Shown one piece after another: positions 23,089 to 29,833 of a stretch of DNA of 41,488 bases. The stretch lies in contig JBHJOS010000007.1 of NCBI GenBank assembly GCA_050329415.1, forward strand, positions 1-41,488, in the 5' to 3' direction. The notes beneath the pieces were generated by a model that saw nothing but the letters and a program-made list of their open reading frames with translations, made no database searches and had not been told where the DNA came from. Made by a program: the position numbers and the translations under genes. Origin of the DNA: JANNOG01 sp050329415. GTDB taxonomy: Bacteria; Actinomycetota; Actinomycetes; Actinomycetales; JBBAYJ01. Positions within the stretch are counted from its first letter, which is position 1, and each line of letters starts with the position of its first letter.

Positions 23089-23937
23089 GTGACCGACGAG
23101 GCGATGCACCCACCGCGGCTGCTCGCCGTCAGCGACCTCCACGTCGGGTACGCCGACAACCGGCCCCACGTCGACGCGCTGCACCACGGCTCACCCGGGG
23201 ACTGGCTGATAGTCGCCGGGGACGTGTGCGAAACGGTCGAGGACCTCCGCCGCACCCTCGGCGGGCTGCGGGAACGCTTCGGCACCGTGGTGTGGGTCCC
23301 CGGCAACCACGAGCTGTGGACCCACCCCACGGATCCCGTCGCGCTGCGCGGGGTGGAGCGCTACGAGCACCTGGTCGAGGTGGCGCGCGCCCTGGACGTC
23401 GTGACGCCCGAGGACCCCTACCCGGTGTTCGACGGCTCCGGCGGGCCGGTCCGGGTGGCGCCGCTCATGCTGTTGTACGACTACTCCTTCCGTGCACCGG
23501 GCACGTCGACGAAGGAGGAGTCGCTGGCGGCGGCGCGGGCCGTCGGTGTCCACGCCCGGGACGAGCTCGTCCTCCACCCCGACCCGTACGCGACCCGGGA
23601 GGACTGGTGCCGGGCCCGGGTCGCGGCGACCGGACGACGCCTCGCGGGGTGCGACCCTGACGTCCCGCTCGTCCTTGTGAACCACTGGCCCCTGCTGCGG
23701 GAGCCGACCCGGATCCTGCGTCACCAGGAGTTCGCCCAGTGGTGCGGCACCCAGCTCACCGCCGACTGGCACGTCCGGTTCCCGACAGCCGCGGTCGTCT
23801 ACGGCCACCTGCACGTCCCCCGGACGACGGTCCACGACGGGGTGCCGTTCCACGAGGTGTCCCTCGGATACCCCAGGGAGTGGCGCGGCCGTCGGACGAC
23901 GGCTTATCGACCGCGGGACGTTCTCGCCGAGACGTGA
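23089..23937 (+). CDS. Calcineurin-like metallophosphoesterase
   Basis: Cytoplasmic metallophosphoesterase of 282 aa. The dinuclear metal-site motifs are complete and in order: SDLHVG, VAGDVCE, VPGNHELW, VNHWPL and YGHLHVPR. In streptomycetes a very similar protein sits next to a 4'-phosphopantetheinyl transferase; none is seen here. The substrate is unknown. GTG at 23089 gives the conserved RLLAVSDLHVGYADNR start after about 8 residues; the frame is open upstream to 22975, but that would run through the TetR operator. Divergent from tetR, so possibly co-regulated. Confidence 0.9.
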   Translation: MTDEAMHPPRLLAVSDLHVGYADNRPHVDALHHGSPGDWLIVAGDVCETVEDLRRTLGGLRERFGTVVWVPGNHELWTHPTDPVALRGVERYEHLVEVARALDVVTPEDPYPVFDGSGGPVRVAPLMLLYDYSFRAPGTSTKEESLAAARAVGVHARDELVLHPDPYATREDWCRARVAATGRRLAGCDPDVPLVLVNHWPLLREPTRILRHQEFAQWCGTQLTADWHVRFPTAAVVYGHLHVPRTTVHDGVPFHEVSLGYPREWRGRRTTAYRPRDVLAET

Positions 23938-23997
23938 GCGGCGGGCGGGAGGTCTCGTCCACAGCTCGCCGAGGGGTCGCCCGCCCACAGGCCGCGA

Positions 23998-24023
23998 CGC
24001 CCGTCCATCCCTCCGGACGGGCG
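23998..24023 (+). terminator. Hairpin after the metallophosphoesterase gene
   Basis: CGCCCGTCC (23998-24006) and GGACGGGCG (24015-24023) form a perfect 9-bp stem with an 8-nt loop, 60 bp after the stop at 23937 and about 20 bp before the next start. No T-run follows. It may also act in the leader of the next gene. Confidence 0.45.
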
Positions 24024-24043
24024 CCGTCGCCAGGGTCGTGGCC

Positions 24044-24532
24044 ATGACACCAGTGGCCCACCTCCTCGTCCCGTACCGGCAACGGACCGCCCACTCGGAC
24101 ACCTACGGGACCCCGGGCGCCGGGATGGGCTGGCGGTTCCGGGACGCCCCGCCCGACGTCGTCGCCGAGGCGCTGTCCCTGTCGGACCCGGACCTGATCC
24201 AGCAACCGCCGAACGACCGTCCACCGCCCGCGTGGCTGGTCCGGACCGCACACCAACTCGACGGCCGGCTCATGGGCGTCGCACCCGAGCAGGACGGGGG
24301 CCGCCTGCGGGTCGACGGCATCACCGTGCGGCGGCCCCGCCGCCACGACCTCGTGCGCGCGGTGTCCGCCGACTGGCCGGACCAGGACGACGGATCCTCC
24401 GGGGCGCTGGAGTCCGCAGTGGGGGAGGTGTACCCGTCCTGGGGATCCCTCAGCCTCACATGGAAGGGACCCGGACACGCCCTCGCCGGGCGGATCTCCC
24501 GGGGGGAGGTGGTCGGACTGTGGTGGCCATGA
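24044..24532 (+). CDS. Uncharacterised protein, first of a tandem paralogous pair
   Basis: Protein of 162 aa, not recognised. It contains GWRFRDAPPDVVAEALSL, PPPAWLVRTAHQLDGRLMGV, LRVDGITV, AVGEVYPSW and the closing GEVVGLWW. All these blocks recur in the same order in the next gene, so the two arose by duplication. It has no membrane segment or known catalytic motif and is rich in Trp, Pro and acidic residues. GTG at 24038 and ATG at 24044 are alternative starts; no strong ribosome-binding site precedes either. It is coupled to the second copy by ATGA overlap, suggesting a heteromeric complex. Confidence 0.75.
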   Translation: MTPVAHLLVPYRQRTAHSDTYGTPGAGMGWRFRDAPPDVVAEALSLSDPDLIQQPPNDRPPPAWLVRTAHQLDGRLMGVAPEQDGGRLRVDGITVRRPRRHDLVRAVSADWPDQDDGSSGALESAVGEVYPSWGSLSLTWKGPGHALAGRISRGEVVGLWWP

Positions 24533-25095
24533 CCCGTCAGGACCGCGACGCCCCCGGGGGGTCGGATCCGCAGCCGACCGATGCCAGGCTGGCGTTCGTG
24601 ACCGACGGCGGCCAGACCACGCTCGCCGGCCTGCTGGAGCCGTTCCGGTGGCGGGCCAACGACGTGGGCGACTGGGACGCCGACCTCGACGACCTGGGCT
24701 GGCGGTTCACGGACGTGCCGCCGGGGGTCATGACGCAGGCGCTGGACCTCGTGGACGAGTGGATGTCCACCTACCGGCCCAACGCCCAACCGCCGGCGAG
24801 GTGGTTGGTGGCTCGCGCGGACGAGCACCGTGGGCTGCTGGCGGGCTTGGTCGTCCCCGGCCGGGAGCGACTGCGCGTCGACGGGGTCCAAGTGCCCCGC
24901 GCGGCCGCCCGACGCCTGGCGGTCCAGGTGGCCGAGTGCTGGCCGGCGGCCGACGGCTGGCCCCCGGCCCTCGAGCTTGCGCTGGCCGAGGTGTGGCCCT
25001 CGTGGGACGCCGAGCGCAGCACATGGGAGGAGATGGGCACCAAGCTGCTGGACGAGCTGCCGCCGGGCGAGGTCGTCGGTCTCTGGTGGGACTGA
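24529..25095 (+). CDS. Uncharacterised protein, second of a tandem paralogous pair
   Basis: Protein of 188 aa, paralogous to the preceding gene. Shared blocks are LGWRFTDVPPGVMTQALDLV, PPARWLVARADEHRGLLAGL, LRVDGVQVPRAA, LAEVWPSWDAE and GEVVGLWW. It has an extra N-terminal part of about 50 residues (TDARLAFVTDGGQTTLAGLL). No known domain is recognised. ATG at 24529 overlaps the first gene's stop, with GGGGGGAGG about 20 nt upstream. A hairpin at 25136-25179 probably ends the operon. Confidence 0.78.
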   Translation: MTRQDRDAPGGSDPQPTDARLAFVTDGGQTTLAGLLEPFRWRANDVGDWDADLDDLGWRFTDVPPGVMTQALDLVDEWMSTYRPNAQPPARWLVARADEHRGLLAGLVVPGRERLRVDGVQVPRAAARRLAVQVAECWPAADGWPPALELALAEVWPSWDAERSTWEEMGTKLLDELPPGEVVGLWWD

Positions 25096-25135
25096 CGGGC
25101 CGGGGGTGCGCACTCATCCGGCCTGGCGCCCCCGC

Positions 25136-25179
25136 CCGCCCCGCAAGAACCGTCGCCGTCGGCGGAACCCGCGGGGCGG
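25136..25179 (+). terminator. Hairpin after the tandem pair
   Basis: CCGCCCCGC (25136-25144) and GCGGGGCGG (25171-25179) form a 9-bp stem. The 26-nt loop itself contains GTCGCCGTCGGCGG, which can fold further. It lies 40 bp after the stop at 25095. Confidence 0.45.
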
Positions 25180-25251
25180 AGCGCGGGGGCGAGGACGACG
25201 TTAAGCCTTCGACGGCCGGAGCGCACTAGCCAAACGGTCACTTTCTGCGTG

Positions 25252-25292
25252 TACGCTCGGACATTACGTGAGTAACGTCCACAAGGTGGACG
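25252..25292 (+). promoter_or_regulatory. Nested palindromes in the 390-bp gap before the chaperone pair
   Basis: The gap 25096-25485 holds no convincing gene. Its middle is AT-richer and has a TACGCT -10-like box (25252-25257). This is followed by an imperfect palindrome at 25259-25280 (GGACATTAC and GTAACGTCC around GTGA). That palindrome overlaps a perfect one, CGTCCAC-AAG-GTGGACG, at 25276-25292. These look like sites for one or two regulators. The remaining 190 bp to 25485 show only a second TACGCT box at 25473-25478, 8 bp before the next start. Confidence 0.5.
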
Positions 25293-25485
25293 GACTCGGC
25301 TCGGAGATGAGCGCCGCCGTCGCGCCAGCCGTGAGCGCCCACCGAGGCGTTGACCCGGGAGTCGTGCTCGCAACCCGTCGGGCGGGCGTCCAGCTCGGCA
25401 CCAGGGGCCGCTGCACGTCGCCCGATCGGGTCGAACTGCGCAGTTCGCGCGGTTGTCACACCGGGCGACGCCTACGCTGCCTTGC

Positions 25486-26718
25486 GTGCTGCGTGCCGAG
25501 ACGGCCGATCTCCTCGAGCTCCTGCCCGGGACCGACGGGACCCACGACGACCTGCCGCCGCAGGCAGATCAGGATCTTTGGTCCCTGCCGATCCCTCAGC
25601 TGCTCGACCACGCCGCGGGCGCCCGCACCATCCCCGCCGACCGCGACCGGCTGGCCCGATCGCTGGGCTGCACCCGCCTCGATGTCCCCACCGCGGCGGC
25701 CGCGGCGGCCCTCGGCCTCTCCCCCTGGCCCGAGGCCATCGAAGTCGAGGCCGCTCTCGCCGACCCCGTGACCACGGCTGCCGCCGTGGGCCGGCTCGGC
25801 GACCGGGTACTGGGCGCGGCGGCCGCAGCGACTGCGGACTCGGGCCGCTGCGACGTCGCCTGGGTGCTCGCCCTGGCACCGCGCCCGGTGCCGTTCTACG
25901 TCCGCCTCGGAGCGGTTCTCGCGGCGGACCACGACCTGGACGTGCGGCTGCGGAACGTCCTCGGCGCGCTGGCCGCCGTGCTCGATCACGCCGCCGTCAC
26001 CGCCCTGACGGACCCGATCGAGGTGACGGCTCAGTTCGTCCATCGCGTTCCGGCCGCCGTGGTGTGCCGGCAGACGGTCGACGCCGTAGTCGAACTCCTG
26101 GTGGCCGCACGGCGGCGCGGGCCGATCGCCCGGGGTGTCGTGGAAGCCACGGTCGGCCTGCTTGCTCGCCTGGACCGGGCGCCCGACTCCCTCGATCCCT
26201 CCGGAGCCGCCACCGGGAGGGCCGGACCCGATGACGTTGGCGACACTACCCGTGACACCGCCCGTGACACCGCCCGTGACACCGCCCAGGTTGCCCAGGC
26301 CCGCGACATCGCCCGCGACGCCGCCCGGGTCGCCCAGGCCCGCGACCGGCAGGCCCGGATCGACGGCCACCGAACGGCAGTCGCCCTGCTCACCGAGTTG
26401 CAGTCCTACCCTCCGCAGGACCGCGACCCACGGGCGATCTGGCGTGACCTGGCGGACGTGGCCCGCGGGCACGGGCTGGCGCCCATCGGTGAGCGCGGCG
26501 ACGAGGTGCCCTGGGACCCCGAGCGCCACGAGCTCCTCGACGAGGACGCCGACGACGCGGAGCCAGGCGGAGCCAACGGCCCCGACACGGGGACCGGGTG
26601 GACTCCGGAAGTCGGGGTGCGGCCGGTCCGCATCGTCCGGTCCGGCTATACATGGGCACATGGCGAGGGAGTCGTGGTCCTTCAGCGGGCACTGGTCCGA
26701 TTCGTCGACCGCGACTGA
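25486..26718 (+). CDS. GrpE-like nucleotide-exchange protein, divergent
   Basis: Protein of 410 aa. The C-terminus (from about residue 335) resembles the GrpE beta-domain: GERGDEVPWDPERHELLDED, then VRIVRSGYTWAHGEGVVVLQ and RALVRFVD. This echoes GrpE's G-x-PFDP-x2-HEA and GY-x-VLRPA-V blocks. Before it, residues 255-305 form a charged helix with three perfect 12-bp DNA repeats (CGTGACACCGCC, 26251-26286). That helix may replace the GrpE dimerisation helix. Residues 1-240 are an Ala-rich helical domain I do not recognise. GTG at 25486 lies 8 bp after TACGCT (leaderless?); TTG at 25453 is an alternative. It ends 13 bp before an Hsp70 gene, supporting exchange-factor function. Confidence 0.7.
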   Translation: MLRAETADLLELLPGTDGTHDDLPPQADQDLWSLPIPQLLDHAAGARTIPADRDRLARSLGCTRLDVPTAAAAAALGLSPWPEAIEVEAALADPVTTAAAVGRLGDRVLGAAAAATADSGRCDVAWVLALAPRPVPFYVRLGAVLAADHDLDVRLRNVLGALAAVLDHAAVTALTDPIEVTAQFVHRVPAAVVCRQTVDAVVELLVAARRRGPIARGVVEATVGLLARLDRAPDSLDPSGAATGRAGPDDVGDTTRDTARDTARDTAQVAQARDIARDAARVAQARDRQARIDGHRTAVALLTELQSYPPQDRDPRAIWRDLADVARGHGLAPIGERGDEVPWDPERHELLDEDADDAEPGGANGPDTGTGWTPEVGVRPVRIVRSGYTWAHGEGVVVLQRALVRFVDRD

Positions 26719-26731
26719 CGGCGACACCACC

Positions 26732-28294
26732 TTGACGCGTCCGTCGACCACGGTCGGCATCGACTTCGGCACATCGACGACGTTCGTCGCGGTCCGCAAC
26801 GCTGCGGCGGCCCCGGGGATACTCCCGATCGGGGAGGCCACGGCCGAGATGCCGAGCGTCGCCGGGTTCAGCCCCCGCGGCCGGCTGCTGACCGGGGAGC
26901 GGGCCGACCGCCTGCCCGCTGCCCGGTCGATCCGGTCGGTCAAGCGCCAGATCAGTGCCCGGAAGGACACAGTCTGGGTGCGCCGAGGGGACGAGCAGGT
27001 GGAGACGCCCGTCGCGGACGTCATCGGGACCCTGCTCCGGGAGACCGGGGAGCGGGCGGCGCGGCAGGGCGTGGATCTCGAGGGCGTCGGGACGCTGCGG
27101 CTCGGCTGTCCCGCCCAGTGGGACGCGGCGCAGCGGCGGACCCTGCGGACGATCGCGGCGGGAGCCGGGCTCGGCAACGCCTCGCCGGAGCTCGTCGACG
27201 AGCCGGTGGCAGCCGGGGTCGGCTGGGTGGCGGCCCGGGAGGCCGGCGGCAGGCCGTTCGAGGGCCGAGTCCTCGTCGTCGACTACGGCGGCGGCACCCT
27301 GGACGTCGCCGTGCTCGACGTCCGGCCCCTGGACGGGCGCACCGCCGTGAGCGTCCTGTCCGCAGTGGGCCTGCACCGGGCCGGCGACGCTCTGGACGCC
27401 GCGATCGTGGCGGACCTCGCCGAGGACTGGCGCCGGGCCGGTGCCGACCTCGCGGCAGCCCCCCGGCCCGAGACCGCCCAGGCGCTGGCGGAACGGGCGG
27501 CCCGCCAGGCCAAGGTCCGGTTGTCGACCGTCGAGTCGGTGCCGGTCCGGGTGGGCGAGGAGGACTGGTGGCTGCCCGAGGTGGCGTACACGCGGGAACG
27601 GCTGGAGGAACGGTTCGGCCCGCAGCTCGACGAGGCGATGCGGGTCGTCGACGCCGCCCTGCGGGCGGCGGACCTGCGGACCTCCGAGGGTGACGCCGCC
27701 GGGACGGTCGATGCCGTGCTGGTCGCGGGCGGGCTGTCCCAGGTGCCCGTCGTCCGGCGTCGCCTCAGCGAGACGTTCCCCGACGTCGAGGTGACGGCCG
27801 ACCCGACCGTGACCTCGCCGACGCACTCAGTGGCCCACGGGCTCGCCGCGTCGCCGGAGGAGCACGGCCTGACCCTGCACCGACCCGGCTTCGACGTCGT
27901 CCTCGAGTGGGTCGACGCCGCCGGGGCCAGCCACCGACACACCCTGTACCAGGCGCACACCCCGCTGTACGAGTGGCCTCAGGTGAGCTCGGGGCAGCGG
28001 CGGCTCGGCTTCGAGGCCACGACGCGGGACGTGGCGGTCCGGGCGGAGGGCCCGGCTGCGGTCCGCCTCGTCGGCCTCGACGGTTCGGACGTGCCGCTGC
28101 GGGTGGACGGCCACGACCGGGACTCGCTGCCCGTGACCGTCACACCGCAGCGGCCGATGGAGATGTCACTGTCCCTCGACGGTCGCCTGCGACTCCAGGG
28201 CAGCGACGGTCACGAGCAGGTCCTGCGCGTGGGCCGGTGGCCCGCGTTCCGGCACGGCGCGCCCCGCGTGCTCGAGATGGAGCTGCTGAGCTGA
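26732..28294 (+). CDS. Hsp70 family protein with atypical C-terminus
   Basis: Actin-like ATPase of the Hsp70 family, 520 aa. Phosphate 1 motif VGIDFGTSTTFVAV is at residues 8-21, phosphate 2 VVDYGGGTLDVAVL near 183, and the adenosine motif VLVAGGLSQVPVVRRRL near 329. After the nucleotide-binding domain a beta-rich region (FDVVLEWVDAAG, FEATTRDVAVRAEG, MSLSLDGRLRL) replaces the canonical substrate-binding domain. The helical lid and the EEVD-like tail are missing. The TTG at 26732 leaves 13 bp after the GrpE-like gene. ATG at 26660 would overlap that gene by 59 bp and add 24 unconserved residues. It is likely a dedicated chaperone or a sensor ATPase with its neighbour. Confidence 0.88.
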   Translation: MTRPSTTVGIDFGTSTTFVAVRNAAAAPGILPIGEATAEMPSVAGFSPRGRLLTGERADRLPAARSIRSVKRQISARKDTVWVRRGDEQVETPVADVIGTLLRETGERAARQGVDLEGVGTLRLGCPAQWDAAQRRTLRTIAAGAGLGNASPELVDEPVAAGVGWVAAREAGGRPFEGRVLVVDYGGGTLDVAVLDVRPLDGRTAVSVLSAVGLHRAGDALDAAIVADLAEDWRRAGADLAAAPRPETAQALAERAARQAKVRLSTVESVPVRVGEEDWWLPEVAYTRERLEERFGPQLDEAMRVVDAALRAADLRTSEGDAAGTVDAVLVAGGLSQVPVVRRRLSETFPDVEVTADPTVTSPTHSVAHGLAASPEEHGLTLHRPGFDVVLEWVDAAGASHRHTLYQAHTPLYEWPQVSSGQRRLGFEATTRDVAVRAEGPAAVRLVGLDGSDVPLRVDGHDRDSLPVTVTPQRPMEMSLSLDGRLRLQGSDGHEQVLRVGRWPAFRHGAPRVLEMELLS

Positions 28295-28363
28295 GCGCCC
28301 ATCTCGCGATCGCGCCACGGATCGCGGGTCGCCGGGCCGCGGTCGGGACCCGATGAGGCCAGG

Positions 28364-29329
28364 ATGGGCACCATGGATGGGACGAGCACCGAGACCGGCC
28401 GCGTCCAGGGCGCCAACGCCGATGCCGACCACCGGGGCCTGGTCATGGGCCTCGGCATGGCGGTGTCGGTGATGGCGGCGGCGACGTCCGCGGCCGGACT
28501 GTCGTACTGGAACGCAGGGGTGGCCGGCGCCAGCGCGACGAGCCCGCGCGGCGAGAACGTCGCCCTCGTGGGCGAGGGCCTCTACGGGTTCGACACGCCG
28601 TTCACGGCCGGGACCCAGCTCGGCACCGACCTCGTGATCCTCGTCCTCGGGGTGCCGCTGCTGCTCGTCGCCACGGCCATGCACCGACGCGGCAGCCGCC
28701 TCGGGCACGTCCTGGTGACCGGCATGCTGGCAGTGTTCGGGTACGTCTTCGGCGCCATGGCGTTCGGCGCGATCACCTACAACGCCCTGTACCCGGTATA
28801 CGTCGTGACGTTCGCCGCCGCCCTGTGGGCGCTCGTCCTCACGGTGTCCACCGTGCCGGTGTCCACGCTGCCGCTGGACCGGGTGCCGCGGCGGGCGGCG
28901 GCGGTGGTGACGATCGCCGGGGCGGGCGTCATCGTCGCCATGGGGGGCACCGACCTGGTGGCGGCGCTCGTCACCGGCGGTGTGCCGGGACGGCTCGACG
29001 TCTACGCCGTGCCCGTCATCCACACCCTCGACCTGGCGGTGGTCGCCCCCGCCGCCGTCGCAGCCGGCGTCCTCCTGCTGCGCGGGTCCCCCGCCGGGTA
29101 CGCGGCGGCCGTGCCCGTGCTGACGCTCCTCGCCGCGTTCGGGCCGCTGGTCGTGACACGGACCGCCGGGCAGCTCGTGGCGGGGGCGCGGCTGACGGCG
29201 GCGGAGACCGTGGGCCCCCTGGCGGTGTTCGCCGTGCTGTCGGTCGCCGCCGGACTGGTCCTGGCGACGCTGCTGCGGGAGGTCAGCCGGGATCCGGCCG
29301 GTCGCCCACCAGCGCCTGGAACAGGGTGA
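28364..29329 (+). CDS. Uncharacterised multi-pass membrane protein
   Basis: Protein of 321 aa with about seven or eight hydrophobic segments, for example LVMGLGMAVSVMAAATSAA, LVILVLGVPLLLVATAM, VLVTGMLAVFGYVFGAMAF, VYVVTFAAALWALVLTVS and PLAVFAVLSVAAGLVLATLL. An extracytoplasmic stretch of about 45 residues follows the first helix. No family is recognised. ATG at 28364 (a second ATG three codons later) has GATGAGGCC upstream. Its last 47 bp overlap the 3' end of the convergent VOC gene. Confidence 0.78.
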   Translation: MGTMDGTSTETGRVQGANADADHRGLVMGLGMAVSVMAAATSAAGLSYWNAGVAGASATSPRGENVALVGEGLYGFDTPFTAGTQLGTDLVILVLGVPLLLVATAMHRRGSRLGHVLVTGMLAVFGYVFGAMAFGAITYNALYPVYVVTFAAALWALVLTVSTVPVSTLPLDRVPRRAAAVVTIAGAGVIVAMGGTDLVAALVTGGVPGRLDVYAVPVIHTLDLAVVAPAAVAAGVLLLRGSPAGYAAAVPVLTLLAAFGPLVVTRTAGQLVAGARLTAAETVGPLAVFAVLSVAAGLVLATLLREVSRDPAGRPPAPGTG

Positions 29330-29717
29330 TCTGCAGGCCGGCGGGAGCCTGGAGCCGACTGTTGAGGGAATCCCACGGGGTCCGCGTCGGCGGCGCGATC
29401 ACGTTCGCGCCACCCCGCTCGGCGGCCGCCGTGGCCACGGCCACGTCGGGTACCTCGAAGGCGACCCGCAGCCGGGGGGCAACACCTCGTCGGCCCACCT
29501 CCACCTCGTCGATCATCTCGATCTGAGCCGGGTTCGACAGTTCCAGGGTGGCCCGGCCGGCGTCGAGGATCGCCACCCGTGCACCCCCGTCGCCCGCGTA
29601 CGCCTCCTGCTCGGGCATGCCGAGGACGTCGCGGAAGAACTCCAGCGCCGCCTCGTAGTCGTCGGCGTGCACGACCAGGCGCATCTGCCGGACCGGTCGC
29701 TCATCCTCTTCACTCAC
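29283..29717 (-). CDS. VOC family protein (glyoxalase/bleomycin-resistance fold)
   Basis: Single VOC-domain protein of 144 aa: RQMRLVVHADDYEAALEFFR, DVLGMPEQ, RVAILDAGRATLEL and RLRVAFEVPDVAVATAAAER, then NSRLQAPAGLQITLFQ. The two beta-alpha-beta-beta-beta modules are complete. A His at VVHAD and Glu positions (ATLEL, ITLFQ region) could bind a metal, but the enzyme activity is not assignable. GTG at 29717 has GCAGAGG upstream. It overlaps the membrane protein gene tail to tail by 47 bp. Confidence 0.88.
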   Translation of the reverse strand: MSEEDERPVRQMRLVVHADDYEAALEFFRDVLGMPEQEAYAGDGGARVAILDAGRATLELSNPAQIEMIDEVEVGRRGVAPRLRVAFEVPDVAVATAAAERGGANVIAPPTRTPWDSLNSRLQAPAGLQITLFQALVGDRPDPG

Positions 29718-29833
29718 CTCTGCGACGGTATCTCCCCGGCACGCAACCACCCATCCGTCCATGACACGCCGCTGCCGTCCGGACGGTTGTGCCCTTGTGC
29801 CCTCGACGGGCGGGGCAGGGGCAGACTGCGGCG

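Noticed and set aside
20278..23187. A 969-codon minus-strand frame spanning subtilase, DUF418 and TetR genes.
   Set aside because: It is real only for the N-terminal half of the DUF418 protein (22380 to about 21872). Elsewhere it is a shadow of other frames.
25268..25771. A plus-strand frame beginning MSNVHKVDGLGSEM, 10 bp after a TACGCT box, inside the 390-bp gap.
   Set aside because: The protein loses any natural composition after about 50 residues and runs out of frame into the GrpE-like gene. The start region is better explained by palindromic operator sequence. A short leader peptide cannot be excluded.
26251..26345. Regular short repeats that might be taken for a CRISPR array.
   Set aside because: The units are 12 bp, have no spacers and are in frame within a coding sequence. 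No cas genes are present.
29775..29786. Perfect palindrome CCGTCCGGACGG between the VOC and pabB genes, followed by a TGTGCCCT doublet.
   Set aside because: Short GC-only palindromes are expected by chance at this base composition, and neither neighbour is a regulator.
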